Assembly: GCA_021776915.1 (NCBI GenBank)
Contig: JAIQZU010000003.1
Location: 22,618 to 86,617 of the forward strand
DNA from: Candidatus Scalindua sp.
GTDB taxonomy: Bacteria; Planctomycetota; Brocadiia; Brocadiales; Scalinduaceae
Length of the DNA stretch: 64,000 nt
Reading direction: 5' to 3'
The notes under the pieces are model-generated. The model did not search any database and was not told where the DNA came from. It saw only the letters and a list, made by a program, of their open reading frames with translations. The stretch's first letter is position 1. Each line of letters opens with the position of its first letter. The position numbers and the translations under genes are program-made. This document shows, piece after piece, positions 30,433 through 38,645 of this stretch.

Positions 30433-31047
30433 TTAATTTTCTAAAGACATCCCTGTTTCAAATGCAATCTTCAGTGCGTCAGGATGCTTAATAATGTCTC
30501 CTTTCTTTTCCATACCTGTAAATAATAGCTCACCTTTGTATTTTATGTCAAGTACGTGAAATATAGCCTTTACTACTATAATTGCTCCTTCAAAAATATT
30601 TTTACCATCTATCGATCCCGCAGTGGAAATGAAATATCCTGAACGGTTTCCTTTTTCAGGACTTATCAATGCCTTCTTAAGGACATATTTTCTGGACCAT
30701 AAGGCCTGACAACGGTCAATAAGTGATTTCAATTGGGCACTAACTCCTCCAAAATAAATCGGAGAAGCAAACACTATGTAATCTGCTTCCAATAATTTGT
30801 TATACATCAATTGCATATCGTCATCGATTATACACTGACCATTCTTTTGGCAAGAATCACAAGACGTACATGGCGATATTTTAAATTCATTGAGAATAAA
30901 TAGCTCAGTTTGATGGCCGTTGGCCCTGGCGCCTCGTAAAAACTCTTTTAAAAGTAGTTCGGTATTTCCATCCCTCCTGGGACTGCCAGATATTCCCAAT
31001 ACCTTACCAATTCCTGTCATTTGCAATTCCTGCTCGGGTTTTGTCAT
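30433..31047 (-). CDS. Iron-sulfur flavoprotein / NADPH-dependent FMN reductase family
   Basis: A flavodoxin-fold protein: GISGSPRRDGNTELLL at the start binds FMN phosphate. The cysteine cluster CTSCDSCQKNGQC (about residues 53-65) is the compact [4Fe-4S] motif of archaeal-type iron-sulfur flavoproteins. FASPIYFGGVSAQLKSLIDR is the second FMN loop. 204 residues from the ATG; a GTG one codon earlier is also possible. An oxygen- or peroxide-scavenging or general redox role is an inference. It converges with nadC. Confidence 0.87.
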   Translation of the reverse strand: MTKPEQELQMTGIGKVLGISGSPRRDGNTELLLKEFLRGARANGHQTELFILNEFKISPCTSCDSCQKNGQCIIDDDMQLMYNKLLEADYIVFASPIYFGGVSAQLKSLIDRCQALWSRKYVLKKALISPEKGNRSGYFISTAGSIDGKNIFEGAIIVVKAIFHVLDIKYKGELLFTGMEKKGDIIKHPDALKIAFETGMSLEN

Positions 31048-31050
31048 CAC

Positions 31051-31447
31051 CGGTGCAAAATCAAATCTATCCAGATATACATTTCCGATATAAATTTCAA
31101 TCCATTGTATAAAATGTTAATTCTCATTTGGATGTTTAATCTATGTTATAATATATTGCGCTAAAATATTGAAATAAAATAAATACAAAATGTTTCTTCC
31201 GGATTGGCTCACCGCTAAGGTTGAGGGAAATCCAGATTATCAATTCCCTGAAGATTTTTCACCTTGAGGGGCTATTTATTAAAGCTCAAAAAATAAGTCA
31301 AAATACCCCTGATACCATTGAAAAGTGAGTATTTAAGACGTTAATATAGGCTTGACCGTCATACCTTATTTATGTATATTTCCTGAGTTCATGTGTGATT
31401 ATTTGTGATGCTTTGTTAAAAGAATACGTTTTTATTTGGAGAATAGG
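31051..31447. other. 397-bp spacer between divergent genes
   Basis: A+T-rich promoter region for the minus-strand flavoprotein and the plus-strand TPR gene. I see several TATAAT-like words (for example near 31146) but no confident promoter pair. No ORF or strong hairpin. Confidence 0.4.
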
Positions 31448-32857
31448 ATGGATACTTATCTGGACAAGCTTGCACCATGGGAGGAGAGAAGGGCGTATTA
31501 TAATAATATAAAACCTGGCAATAGCATCACAAAGATGAAAGAAGCCTTGAAGAAGCAGACGCAGAAGATGATAACTGCTCAAATTGCCTCAACAGATTCA
31601 ATTATTTCAAGCCAGGAAAGAAAAGACGATGTAATTCAGGATATTGAATATGACATAAAAAGTGTCGGGAAGGGGATGTTCGGGTTGAAGGCGGCATTCG
31701 AGTGGGGAATATCTGATGTCGTCTGGTTAATAGAAAAGGATACAGAAGATTTTAAAGAGGTTATGATAGCCATTAGTAGGGCCTCTAATACACAAATAGA
31801 TAGGCTCAGGGACAAAGCGGAAGGTGCTTATGCAAGTGGTAAGATGGATAATGCGCTGGTGTATTTCACGGAATTGGAACCATATACTACGAAAGATTTC
31901 TCTGTTTGTACAAGTCTTGGAATGATTTACCTTTTTCACAAGATAAATAAAAAAAAGGCTCTGGAATATTTTGAGAAAGCCGTAAAATATGCCAGATCGC
32001 TTTCTGCTTATTACGCAAGTTACGCTTTGTTATACAAGGCATTAATCAAACGTGATTTTGGACTCATAGAGGAAGCTGAGGGATGTACAAATGAAGCGGT
32101 TAAACTTTCGCCTGATTTTGCTGAGGCGGTGTATCAAAATGCTCAATATAATGCCCTTTTGAAGAGACCTGAGAAAGCTGTTTCGTTATTAAAGAAGGCT
32201 ATTAAAGAGGATATTATCTACTGTTTAAAGATTAACGGTGAACGGGATTTTAACGGAATAAAACCTGAAATCATTAAATTGTACGAGGAAATCAGGAACG
32301 AGAAGAATGGAGAAGTTAAAGAAAAATTAAAAGAAGAGAAAAAAAGAGCGGATTTAATAAATAATGCCGTAAATAGTATTCAAAGGTTAGGATATGATGT
32401 ACCCGAAAATTATTCCGTTGAATTATTCCAAAAAGGTGAAAACAATGAAATAGATAAAATGCTGGAAAACAATTCGATTTTTGATGCACACATAGCAGGT
32501 ATTCTACTTGCGCTCTTATCTAAGAAGCTGCAACTAAAAAAGGAACTGTTAAGAAGAAAAGGGGATGAAATACTTATAAAGATTGATGACCAAATGCAAA
32601 AGTTAAGTGATGGGTTGATAGGGGAAAAGAAGAAAGGCGGCTTTATGTCTTTTTTCCTTCTTCTTCTTTGCGGCCAGATAATCGCATTTCCATTTGGGTG
32701 GTATATTGGAATACCTATAGGAATATGTGTGACAGAAGGCATTCTTCTTTTTATATGTTTGTATGTGAGTGTTGTCTTACCTCAGTCAAAATGGAAAGAG
32801 GTTAATGCCAAACAAAATGAAAAAAACAAACTGGTACGGGTTACGAAAAAGATATAG
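31448..32857 (+). CDS. TPR-like protein with C-terminal membrane hairpin
   Basis: I do not recognise a named family. Residues 1-110 are charged and helical. TPR-like helices follow from about residue 120 to 265 (KAEGAYASGKMDNALVYFTE, KALEYFEKAVKYARS and similar pairs). A Glu/Lys-rich coiled coil comes next. Two membrane segments near the end (about residues 405-425 and 430-450) close the protein. This suggests a scaffold tethered to a membrane with its TPR domain in the cytoplasm. A TTG-started frame extends four codons upstream. I chose the ATG because GGAG then has proper spacing. The stop is followed at once by the 58-codon frame. Confidence 0.7.
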   Translation: MDTYLDKLAPWEERRAYYNNIKPGNSITKMKEALKKQTQKMITAQIASTDSIISSQERKDDVIQDIEYDIKSVGKGMFGLKAAFEWGISDVVWLIEKDTEDFKEVMIAISRASNTQIDRLRDKAEGAYASGKMDNALVYFTELEPYTTKDFSVCTSLGMIYLFHKINKKKALEYFEKAVKYARSLSAYYASYALLYKALIKRDFGLIEEAEGCTNEAVKLSPDFAEAVYQNAQYNALLKRPEKAVSLLKKAIKEDIIYCLKINGERDFNGIKPEIIKLYEEIRNEKNGEVKEKLKEEKKRADLINNAVNSIQRLGYDVPENYSVELFQKGENNEIDKMLENNSIFDAHIAGILLALLSKKLQLKKELLRRKGDEILIKIDDQMQKLSDGLIGEKKKGGFMSFFLLLLCGQIIAFPFGWYIGIPIGICVTEGILLFICLYVSVVLPQSKWKEVNAKQNEKNKLVRVTKKI

Positions 32858-33034
32858 ATGGAAATCTTTGGCTTATTCATATCCACTATCTTATTAAGGC
32901 CGTATGTCTTTGTATGGTTGGGATTGTATTTCATTGCCGGTGGTCTGCAGCTTGGGATGAAGAGAATAATAGTCTTTACCATCCTGGCTTATGTTATTGC
33001 CTTCATTAAAAACAGACACCTGGTATTCCTTTGA
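32858..33034 (+). pseudogene. Small membrane ORF (58 aa), possible remnant of a DUF422/CruF carotenoid protein
   Basis: An ATG begins directly after the TAG of the TPR gene and reads 58 codons to TGA. The product has two hydrophobic stretches and the words LLRPYVFVWLGLYF and LGMKRIIVFTILAYVIAF. These resemble the N-terminus of carotenoid-biosynthesis membrane proteins (DUF422/CruF) as I remember them, which are normally near 250 residues. Another frame just after residue 50 reads TPGIPL, like the next conserved block, which would fit a frameshift. It could instead be an intact small membrane protein translated by coupling. Confidence 0.4.
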
Positions 33035-33468
33035 GGTATTGCTTATCAATGCCATGCAAGTTATATATTGCAGACAGTATGTAAATCACCCATGAAATAT
33101 CCATAAGCAGCAACTTTGTTGATCACTACAGTTTTTTTTCAGTTTTTTTTCTTGAAACGAAAGTATACTGCTGTTAGCATAAAGCACCTTAAATCTGTGG
33201 TAGTCGGAATTCTTTAATTTATTTACCTGTTGAATTTGTGCATATGGTGTCTGGCCTAAAACATAAGGAACACTTACACAACCGCAAATTATCTCATTTC
33301 ACAGCTTTCATACCTGGATGTGTTGCTCAGGATATTGACAATAAGAAACGTACAAAAACCAATATTTCAAATTTAATAAACAAATGATTTATTAGTTTCT
33401 ATCAAAGACATTATTAAGAGAAATCATGTTTGGTCTTAGCGGCTCATATTTGAACTAAAGGAGGGGAA
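33035..33468. other. 434-bp spacer without gene
   Basis: Contains a TTTTTTTTCAGTTTTTTTTC tract (33130-33150) and otherwise unremarkable A+T-rich sequence before the secreted-protein gene. AAAGGAGGGG at the end is the ribosome site of that gene. Confidence 0.4.
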
Positions 33469-34365
33469 ATGTCGTACAGATTCTTTTGTGTTTCTTTCAT
33501 TTTGATTTTGACAATGTGTACAGAGACGTATGCTGATACTTTAAAGCTGGAGGGATTTGGAGAAAAGATTGATGTAAAGATACTCGAAATGAATGAGGAG
33601 TTTATTAAGGTTGTTGTCCCTCAAAGAGAGATTGGTTCGCTAGGTATCAAATCACAGGATGACGATAAATATCCGGATACAGTCTTCATAAAAGTTGATG
33701 ACAAAGAAGGTAAGGTGATTTGTAAGATTGTGAAAATAACTAAAGAACCAGGAAGTATTACATTGCAAATCCCCAGAGAGAAGGTTTCTGCAATACAGAT
33801 AGCCTTTCCCGGCACTGAGCAGGATACGGACAGTAATCAGAGGGGTTCCTCAGATGAACGCAGGAAAGAGAGCGTGCCTCCACCAGTAGATACTGAAAGG
33901 TTAAAAGAACAGATAAAAGAAGAGTTAAGGCTTGAGTTTGAAAGAAAGCAGGGTAAAGGTGATATTGCAATTGAAGAAAAAATAAAAGAAGAATTAAGGC
34001 TTGAGTTTGAGGATAAAAAGCAGATGGACGAGGAGTTATTTGAGGTAGAGAACTACGGCAAGGTGACAGGCCGTATGCTTGCTAAAGGCAAGCCTCTTCC
34101 GGGGTGTCAGGTAAAAATAATGATGTTGGAAAAATGGGGAATATTTGGCAAGCCAAAGGAAGGTTTAAGATTTGAAACAATTACAGATGAGAATGGACGT
34201 TATCTTTTTGAAAAAGTACCTCCCGGCGGGTACAAAATATACTGGAAGCCACCCGGCGAAACTTCCTGGATCAGGAGCATTAAGATGGAGCCGGAAATCT
34301 TTGTAGAAGCGGGAGAGACTTATCATTTCCGTGATAGAGAGACAAATATAAGAACGGTAAATTAG
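33469..34365 (+). CDS. Secreted protein with coiled coil and carboxypeptidase-regulatory-like domain
   Basis: A signal peptide ends near TYADT (about residue 23). A small beta-rich domain follows (about residues 24-115). A charged linker contains a tandem repeat, IKEELRLEFERK and IKEELRLEFEDK (about residues 148-185). The C-terminal domain (about residues 200-290) has VTGRMLAKGKPLPGCQV, TITDENGRYLFEKVPPGGYK and a final strand set, as in carboxypeptidase-regulatory (transthyretin-like) modules. Those modules also occur in the cupredoxins at 54.7, 55.7 and 61.7 kb. The function is unknown; an envelope structural or assembly role is an inference. It has a strong GGAGGGG ribosome site and lies 78 bp upstream of the kinase gene. 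Confidence 0.72.
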   Translation: MSYRFFCVSFILILTMCTETYADTLKLEGFGEKIDVKILEMNEEFIKVVVPQREIGSLGIKSQDDDKYPDTVFIKVDDKEGKVICKIVKITKEPGSITLQIPREKVSAIQIAFPGTEQDTDSNQRGSSDERRKESVPPPVDTERLKEQIKEELRLEFERKQGKGDIAIEEKIKEELRLEFEDKKQMDEELFEVENYGKVTGRMLAKGKPLPGCQVKIMMLEKWGIFGKPKEGLRFETITDENGRYLFEKVPPGGYKIYWKPPGETSWIRSIKMEPEIFVEAGETYHFRDRETNIRTVN

Positions 34366-34443
34366 CACATTTCATGATCGACTGCTCAGATGACTGCCAA
34401 TTTAAATTGCGTAGAATAAATCAAAACAAGGAACGGATAGAAA

Positions 34444-36669
34444 ATGACTATTAGAGTTAAAAGCCTGTTATGGTTCCTGCTTCCTTTTATTTTAATCGCA
34501 ACTGTAACGGCGACATTTTGGTATTTCTATACCCACAAAACAGTAAAAAAGAATATTTTTGATCAATTGGAAATAGCTGCTGATGAATTGAAGAAACACG
34601 TAAATATTTTTTTAGAAGGGAAAAGAGGGAGAATCATTGACTTCAGCTCTGATGGTTTTGTCAGAGATTGTACAGAAGAGATAATCTTAAGAAAAGAGAG
34701 GATTCCGTATTGTACTGACCGCTTAAATACGCACCTTACTCTGAACAAGAAACCGCTTGATCCTGATATCCTTGCGGTGTTTGTCGTTGACCTCGATGGC
34801 AAAGTATTCAGTTCAACAGATAATGAACAAATTGGCAGAGATATCTCAGGTGAAACATGGTTTTCAGAGACAATGAGTAGTGGTTTTTACATAAGCGATA
34901 TAAAATTGTCTTCAGAATTTGAACAAAGTACATTCTTTGATGTAGCAAGATTACTATTGACCAATGACGGTCTGCATACCATAGGCATAATAGCAAACAG
35001 ATACAGAGGTGACAGTTTTAGAAAAATCACCCGCAGTGGAATAATAGGGGAATCCGGGCAGGAGATACCACTGGAAGGATTAGGAGAGACAGGAGAGGTG
35101 TATATTGTAAACAGTGACGGGTTAATTATAACTGAATCAAGATTCAATAATGATGTCGTGTTTAAACAGGTTGTTGATACAGAAGGTGTCAGGGCTGCAT
35201 TCGATAATGAAGTGGGTATGACTGGCATATATACCGGCTATAAAGGTCATCAGATACTTGGTGTATCCCGGTATATTGAGAGGATGGGTTGGGTGGTGCT
35301 GGCAGAAAAGAGCATCTCCGAGGCTTTCGCTCCACTTACAAGGGTGAAAATTTTTACCATCATTATGGGTTCAGTGGGCATAATAGTTATATTAGCAATT
35401 GCAACCTTTTTTTCCAATATGATAACAAGGCCTATCACCTCACTGGCTTTAGCTGCAGACGACATAGCAAATGGTAATTTAAAAGGCATAGAAGGAATTA
35501 AGTCCAGAGATGAGATAGGCAATCTGGCAGATTCTTTTAACAAGATGACCATAGACTTGAGAAGATTCAGAGATGATCTGAAACAATCGGAAGAAAGGTA
35601 TCGGGGGTTGATTGAAAATTCCTCAGAGATTATCTACCAGACAGATCAAAAGGGATTCTTTGCAGGTATGAACAAAACAATGTTAGATAAACTTGGGTAT
35701 TTACCTGAAGAGCTTATGGGAATGAAAATAGAAAATATTGTGCCTGTTATTGAGCGTGAGAAGATAACAAGTCATATCCGGAGGGTAATTGGAAAAGGTA
35801 GCGACTTTATGGAAACAATGTTTCTCTCCAGGCAGGGAGAGATAATATATGTTGAAATCAATGCTAACGCCATGTATGATGCAAAAAAACGATGTATAGA
35901 GACAAGGGCGTTCGTTCGTGATATTACAGAAAAAAAGAAGGCAGAGGCATCGGAAAAGCACGAGAAGGAGTTACAGCTATTGTCTTCGCACATAATCTCC
36001 ATCCAGGAAAAAGAGAGAAGGCGAATCTCCCGGGAACTTCACGACGAAGCGGGACAGGCGCTCACAGCCATGAAAATTAATATAGAGATGATGGAAAAAA
36101 ATATTCCTGGAAGCGCAACAAATATCAGAGAAAGACTTGCCGAAACAAAGCAGCTTGTAATACATACCTTGCAGGAAATGCGATCGCTCGCATTCGACCT
36201 CAGGCCTTCATTGCTCGATCATTTTGGCGCCCTGGCGGCGATAAGAGAATATTCAAAGAACTATTCTGATAGAACTAATATAAACGTACAGGTTCGAGGC
36301 GAAAATATTGTTGAAAGATTTTCTCCTGAGATAGACATCCTTTTATATCGTTGTGCACAGGAAGCTTTAAACAATGTAGCAAAACATTCCGAAGCAACAG
36401 GTGTTATAATAGAAATTGTACAGGAGGAGCAGGAAGTCTGTATGAGGATAAAAGATAACGGTAAGGGGTTTGATATAGTAGATCCTTTTGAGGGAAATAT
36501 GAATGGTTCAGGTATCGGCTTATTCGGTATGAGGGAAAGAGTGGCTCTCCTGAATGGGAGTATAAGAATACATTCAGAAGAAAATAAGGGTTCAGAAATA
36601 GAGATCCTTGTGCCTTTTATTAAAACTAATAATGAAAACCGTTCTTCTGAGGTGGCTGAAAATGTCTAA
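34444..36669 (+). CDS. Sensor histidine kinase, Cache-HAMP-PAS-HisKA_3
   Basis: A NarX/DegS-type kinase of 741 residues. The first membrane segment is at about residues 8-28. A double-Cache-like periplasmic domain spans about 30-298, with typical LDGKVFSST and GFYISDI. The second segment is at about 302-325. HAMP follows, with PITSLALAADDIANGNL. A PAS domain runs from about 388 to 500. The phosphoacceptor is His533 in RRRISRELHDEAGQALTAMK. The ATPase domain has AQEALNNVAKHS, DNGKGFDI and GSGIGLFGMRERV. It overlaps the regulator gene by 8 bp, so the pair is cotranslated. A small periplasmic ligand is likely but cannot be named. Confidence 0.92.
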   Translation: MTIRVKSLLWFLLPFILIATVTATFWYFYTHKTVKKNIFDQLEIAADELKKHVNIFLEGKRGRIIDFSSDGFVRDCTEEIILRKERIPYCTDRLNTHLTLNKKPLDPDILAVFVVDLDGKVFSSTDNEQIGRDISGETWFSETMSSGFYISDIKLSSEFEQSTFFDVARLLLTNDGLHTIGIIANRYRGDSFRKITRSGIIGESGQEIPLEGLGETGEVYIVNSDGLIITESRFNNDVVFKQVVDTEGVRAAFDNEVGMTGIYTGYKGHQILGVSRYIERMGWVVLAEKSISEAFAPLTRVKIFTIIMGSVGIIVILAIATFFSNMITRPITSLALAADDIANGNLKGIEGIKSRDEIGNLADSFNKMTIDLRRFRDDLKQSEERYRGLIENSSEIIYQTDQKGFFAGMNKTMLDKLGYLPEELMGMKIENIVPVIEREKITSHIRRVIGKGSDFMETMFLSRQGEIIYVEINANAMYDAKKRCIETRAFVRDITEKKKAEASEKHEKELQLLSSHIISIQEKERRRISRELHDEAGQALTAMKINIEMMEKNIPGSATNIRERLAETKQLVIHTLQEMRSLAFDLRPSLLDHFGALAAIREYSKNYSDRTNINVQVRGENIVERFSPEIDILLYRCAQEALNNVAKHSEATGVIIEIVQEEQEVCMRIKDNGKGFDIVDPFEGNMNGSGIGLFGMRERVALLNGSIRIHSEENKGSEIEILVPFIKTNNENRSSEVAENV

Positions 36670-37318
36670 AATCAAGGTGTTACTGGCGGATGATCACACT
36701 ATAGTAAGGCAGGGTTTAAGGGCCCTTCTAGATTCTCAAGAAGATATCGAGGTAGTTGGAGAGGCGAAAGATGGAAGGCAGGCATTTGAGAAAACGAAAG
36801 AACTGCTCCCTGATGTAGTAGTAATTGACATTACTATGCCAAATCTTAATGGAGTTGAAGCAACACGTCAGATTAAGAAACTGAATCAGGAAATTAAGGT
36901 ACTGGTTCTGACAGTGCATGACAATGAAGAGTATGTACATCAAATCCTTCAGGCAGGAGCCTCCGGATATCTACTCAAGGAGTCGGCAGTATCAGACCTG
37001 GTTTCAGCAATAAATGCCGTAAAAGAAGGAGATATATTTTTAAGCCCTTCAATTTCTAAAGTAGTTGTTAAAGATTATATAAGACATGCTGTGGATGGGT
37101 CAGGGGATTTTGATAGTCTGGATGTGCTCACCGGTCGGGAACGTGAAGTATTACAGTTAATCGCTGAGGGCCACACAAACAGGGAGGTTGCCCACAATCT
37201 TAAGTTAAGTGTAAAGACTGTTGATGTCCACAGGTCTCACATAATGGAGAAACTTAATATACACGATATAACAGGTCTCGTAAAATATTCAATTAGAAAA
37301 GGACTTATAAAGTTTTAG
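36662..37318 (+). CDS. NarL/FixJ-type response regulator
   Basis: Receiver domain with LLADDHTIVRQGLRALL at the start, phosphoacceptor Asp56 in VVVIDITMPN, and Lys in LLKESAV. The C-terminal LuxR-type helix-turn-helix is LTGREREVLQLIAEG..NREVAHNLKLSVKTVDVHRS. A longer frame begins at 36608, but the ATG at 36662 gives the usual receiver start and an 8-bp overlap with the kinase stop. 218 residues. Targets could include the cytochrome genes downstream, which is an inference from position only. Confidence 0.93.
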   Translation: MSKIKVLLADDHTIVRQGLRALLDSQEDIEVVGEAKDGRQAFEKTKELLPDVVVIDITMPNLNGVEATRQIKKLNQEIKVLVLTVHDNEEYVHQILQAGASGYLLKESAVSDLVSAINAVKEGDIFLSPSISKVVVKDYIRHAVDGSGDFDSLDVLTGREREVLQLIAEGHTNREVAHNLKLSVKTVDVHRSHIMEKLNIHDITGLVKYSIRKGLIKF

Positions 37319-37539
37319 CAGTTCAGCATACCTCTAATTTCCAACAACACATTTGCTCCTTTTTCTGTAATTGCTATATCAATTTTGTATTCCAGTACAA
37401 ACGTAACCAATTCCAAAATTTCTGATCTCTGTGATTTAAAGACGGCACCAGGGTTTGCCTGTATCAGTTAATCACGGTGAGAACATTTTCCGCCATCAGG
37501 CTTATCAGGATTCATGATTAATTCTTCGTTTGAAGTCAT
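37315..37539 (-). pseudogene. Possible decayed small gene with one in-frame TAA
   Basis: On the minus strand an ATG at 37539 opens a frame of 75 codons ending at 37315, interrupted by a TAA at codon 24. The second part, GAVFKSQRSEILELVTFV and following residues, has coding-like composition. A weak likeness of its upstream flank (GF-LQDD) to the remnant at 43951-44172 (GFLQEE) is visible. It may be chance in an A+T-rich tract. Confidence is low. Confidence 0.25.
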
Positions 37540-37559
37540 GTCATCCTGCAGATGAAAAC

Positions 37560-38150
37560 CTCAATTCAGATACTGATAACAAAAGTCTTACAAAAAAATT
37601 TAGATACATATTTTAGCCCCTTCTGTACATTGTGTTGGCAGCCTAACATGTTGATAATACAGTGTATATTACAAATGCATCATAGAAATCAAGTGCCTTT
37701 AATGAATAATTCTATATAGGAGATTAAATATTTACCTTATTAAAATGCTGTAAATTAGTGTCATTTTGTCAAAACAACAAATAGAATTTTTCCTTAGTTT
37801 GCCGGTAAAATCGTAAGATTAGATAAGGTGTAATTAATGAGCATGTAGGGTTAATTACTTATTATTAATAGCATTGCTGTGAGAAGTCGGTTCGAAAAAC
37901 GTAATAAAATGTGCATTGTAAAATTAGTGCCTTAAAATTATACCATAATTCTTGATTATCAACCTTCAATAGCCCTATAAGCTTAATATTTTTTACTTAT
38001 ATGTGTTAATGACACATTGTGCCACGGATATAGTTTGGCCTATCTGTAAATGACAATGTATGCAGTTTTATCACGATACCTTCAAGCCATTCCTTTATAT
38101 CCAGATAGGGTTTATTGGCGTAAGTCATATTGGTATTAGTGTTTAGCCGG
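37560..38150 (+). promoter_or_regulatory. Duplicated leader, copy 1 (upstream of the octaheme cytochrome gene)
   Basis: Shares a colinear series of conserved blocks with copy 2 at 44310-44925, in the same orientation relative to the next gene. Blocks of 12-17 identical bases are separated by diverged A+T-rich sequence, a pattern expected of selected regulatory or RNA elements and not of a recent copy. GTCATTTTGTCAAA lies at 37760-37773. No conserved ORF is seen. It could be a long promoter region, a long 5' leader, or a small RNA gene. Confidence 0.6.
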
Positions 38151-38266
38151 TAATATCAATATAGAAATTTGTGTTATCTTTATAATCGGTACTATGTTTG
38201 CTGAAACTAATAAAGTTTTCGTTTAGAGTAACTTGATGTATCGGAATTTCAATAATATTGATCACA

Positions 38267-38578
38267 CTTCGACTCCGCTCAGTGTGACGTCATTTCGAGC
38301 GGAGTTGAGGAATTTTGTCGTGATAGCGACCTAACTTGGTGTATGAGGAATTTCAAAGTCGGCGGGTAAGAAACCCGCCCTACAAAAATATTAAATTATT
38401 ACGAGTAGGTCGGGTTTCTTACCCGACACTTGTTATCAGAAAGAATGAGGACATAAAAATTTCGCCGAAGGTTTAATTTAATGCATAGGAATTTCAATGT
38501 TGATAACACTTCGACTCCGCTCAGTGTGACGTCATCCTGAGCGGAGTCGAAGGATAGTCTTTTGTCGCGATAGCGACT
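38267..38578. repeat. Two CTTCGACTCCGCTCAG repeats and a GGGTAAGAAACCC inverted repeat
   Basis: Full copies at 38267-38330 and 38509-38578 each contain the palindromic CTTCGACTCCGCTCAG...GAGCGGAGT arms and a GTCG(T/C)GATAGCGAC hairpin. Between them GTCGGCGGGTAAGAAACCCG (38358) is mirrored by CGGGTTTCTTACCCGAC (near 38410). The conserved words ATG(C/T)AT(A/C)GGAATTTCAAT precede both full copies and the copy at 41675, so the true unit is about 105 bp. Confidence 0.72.
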
Positions 38579-38645
38579 TAACTTAATACTGATTAAATAA
38601 GAAAAGTTTAGTGAAAAAGTAAGAAGGCCAATTTAGAGTAAAAAT

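Larger units (their letters stand above)
37319..38645. other. 1.3-kb non-coding region: conserved leader plus repeats
   Basis: No accepted gene. From about 37560 to 38150 the sequence is a diverged duplicate of about 44310-44925. Identical blocks include TTGATAATACAGTG, GTCATTTTGTCAAA, AGGGTTAATTACTTATT, AATGTGCATTGTAAAAT and ATAGCCCTATAA. From about 38232 on it is filled by two full CTTCGACTCCGCTCAG repeats and one other inverted repeat. The region leads into the octaheme cytochrome gene. Confidence 0.8.
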
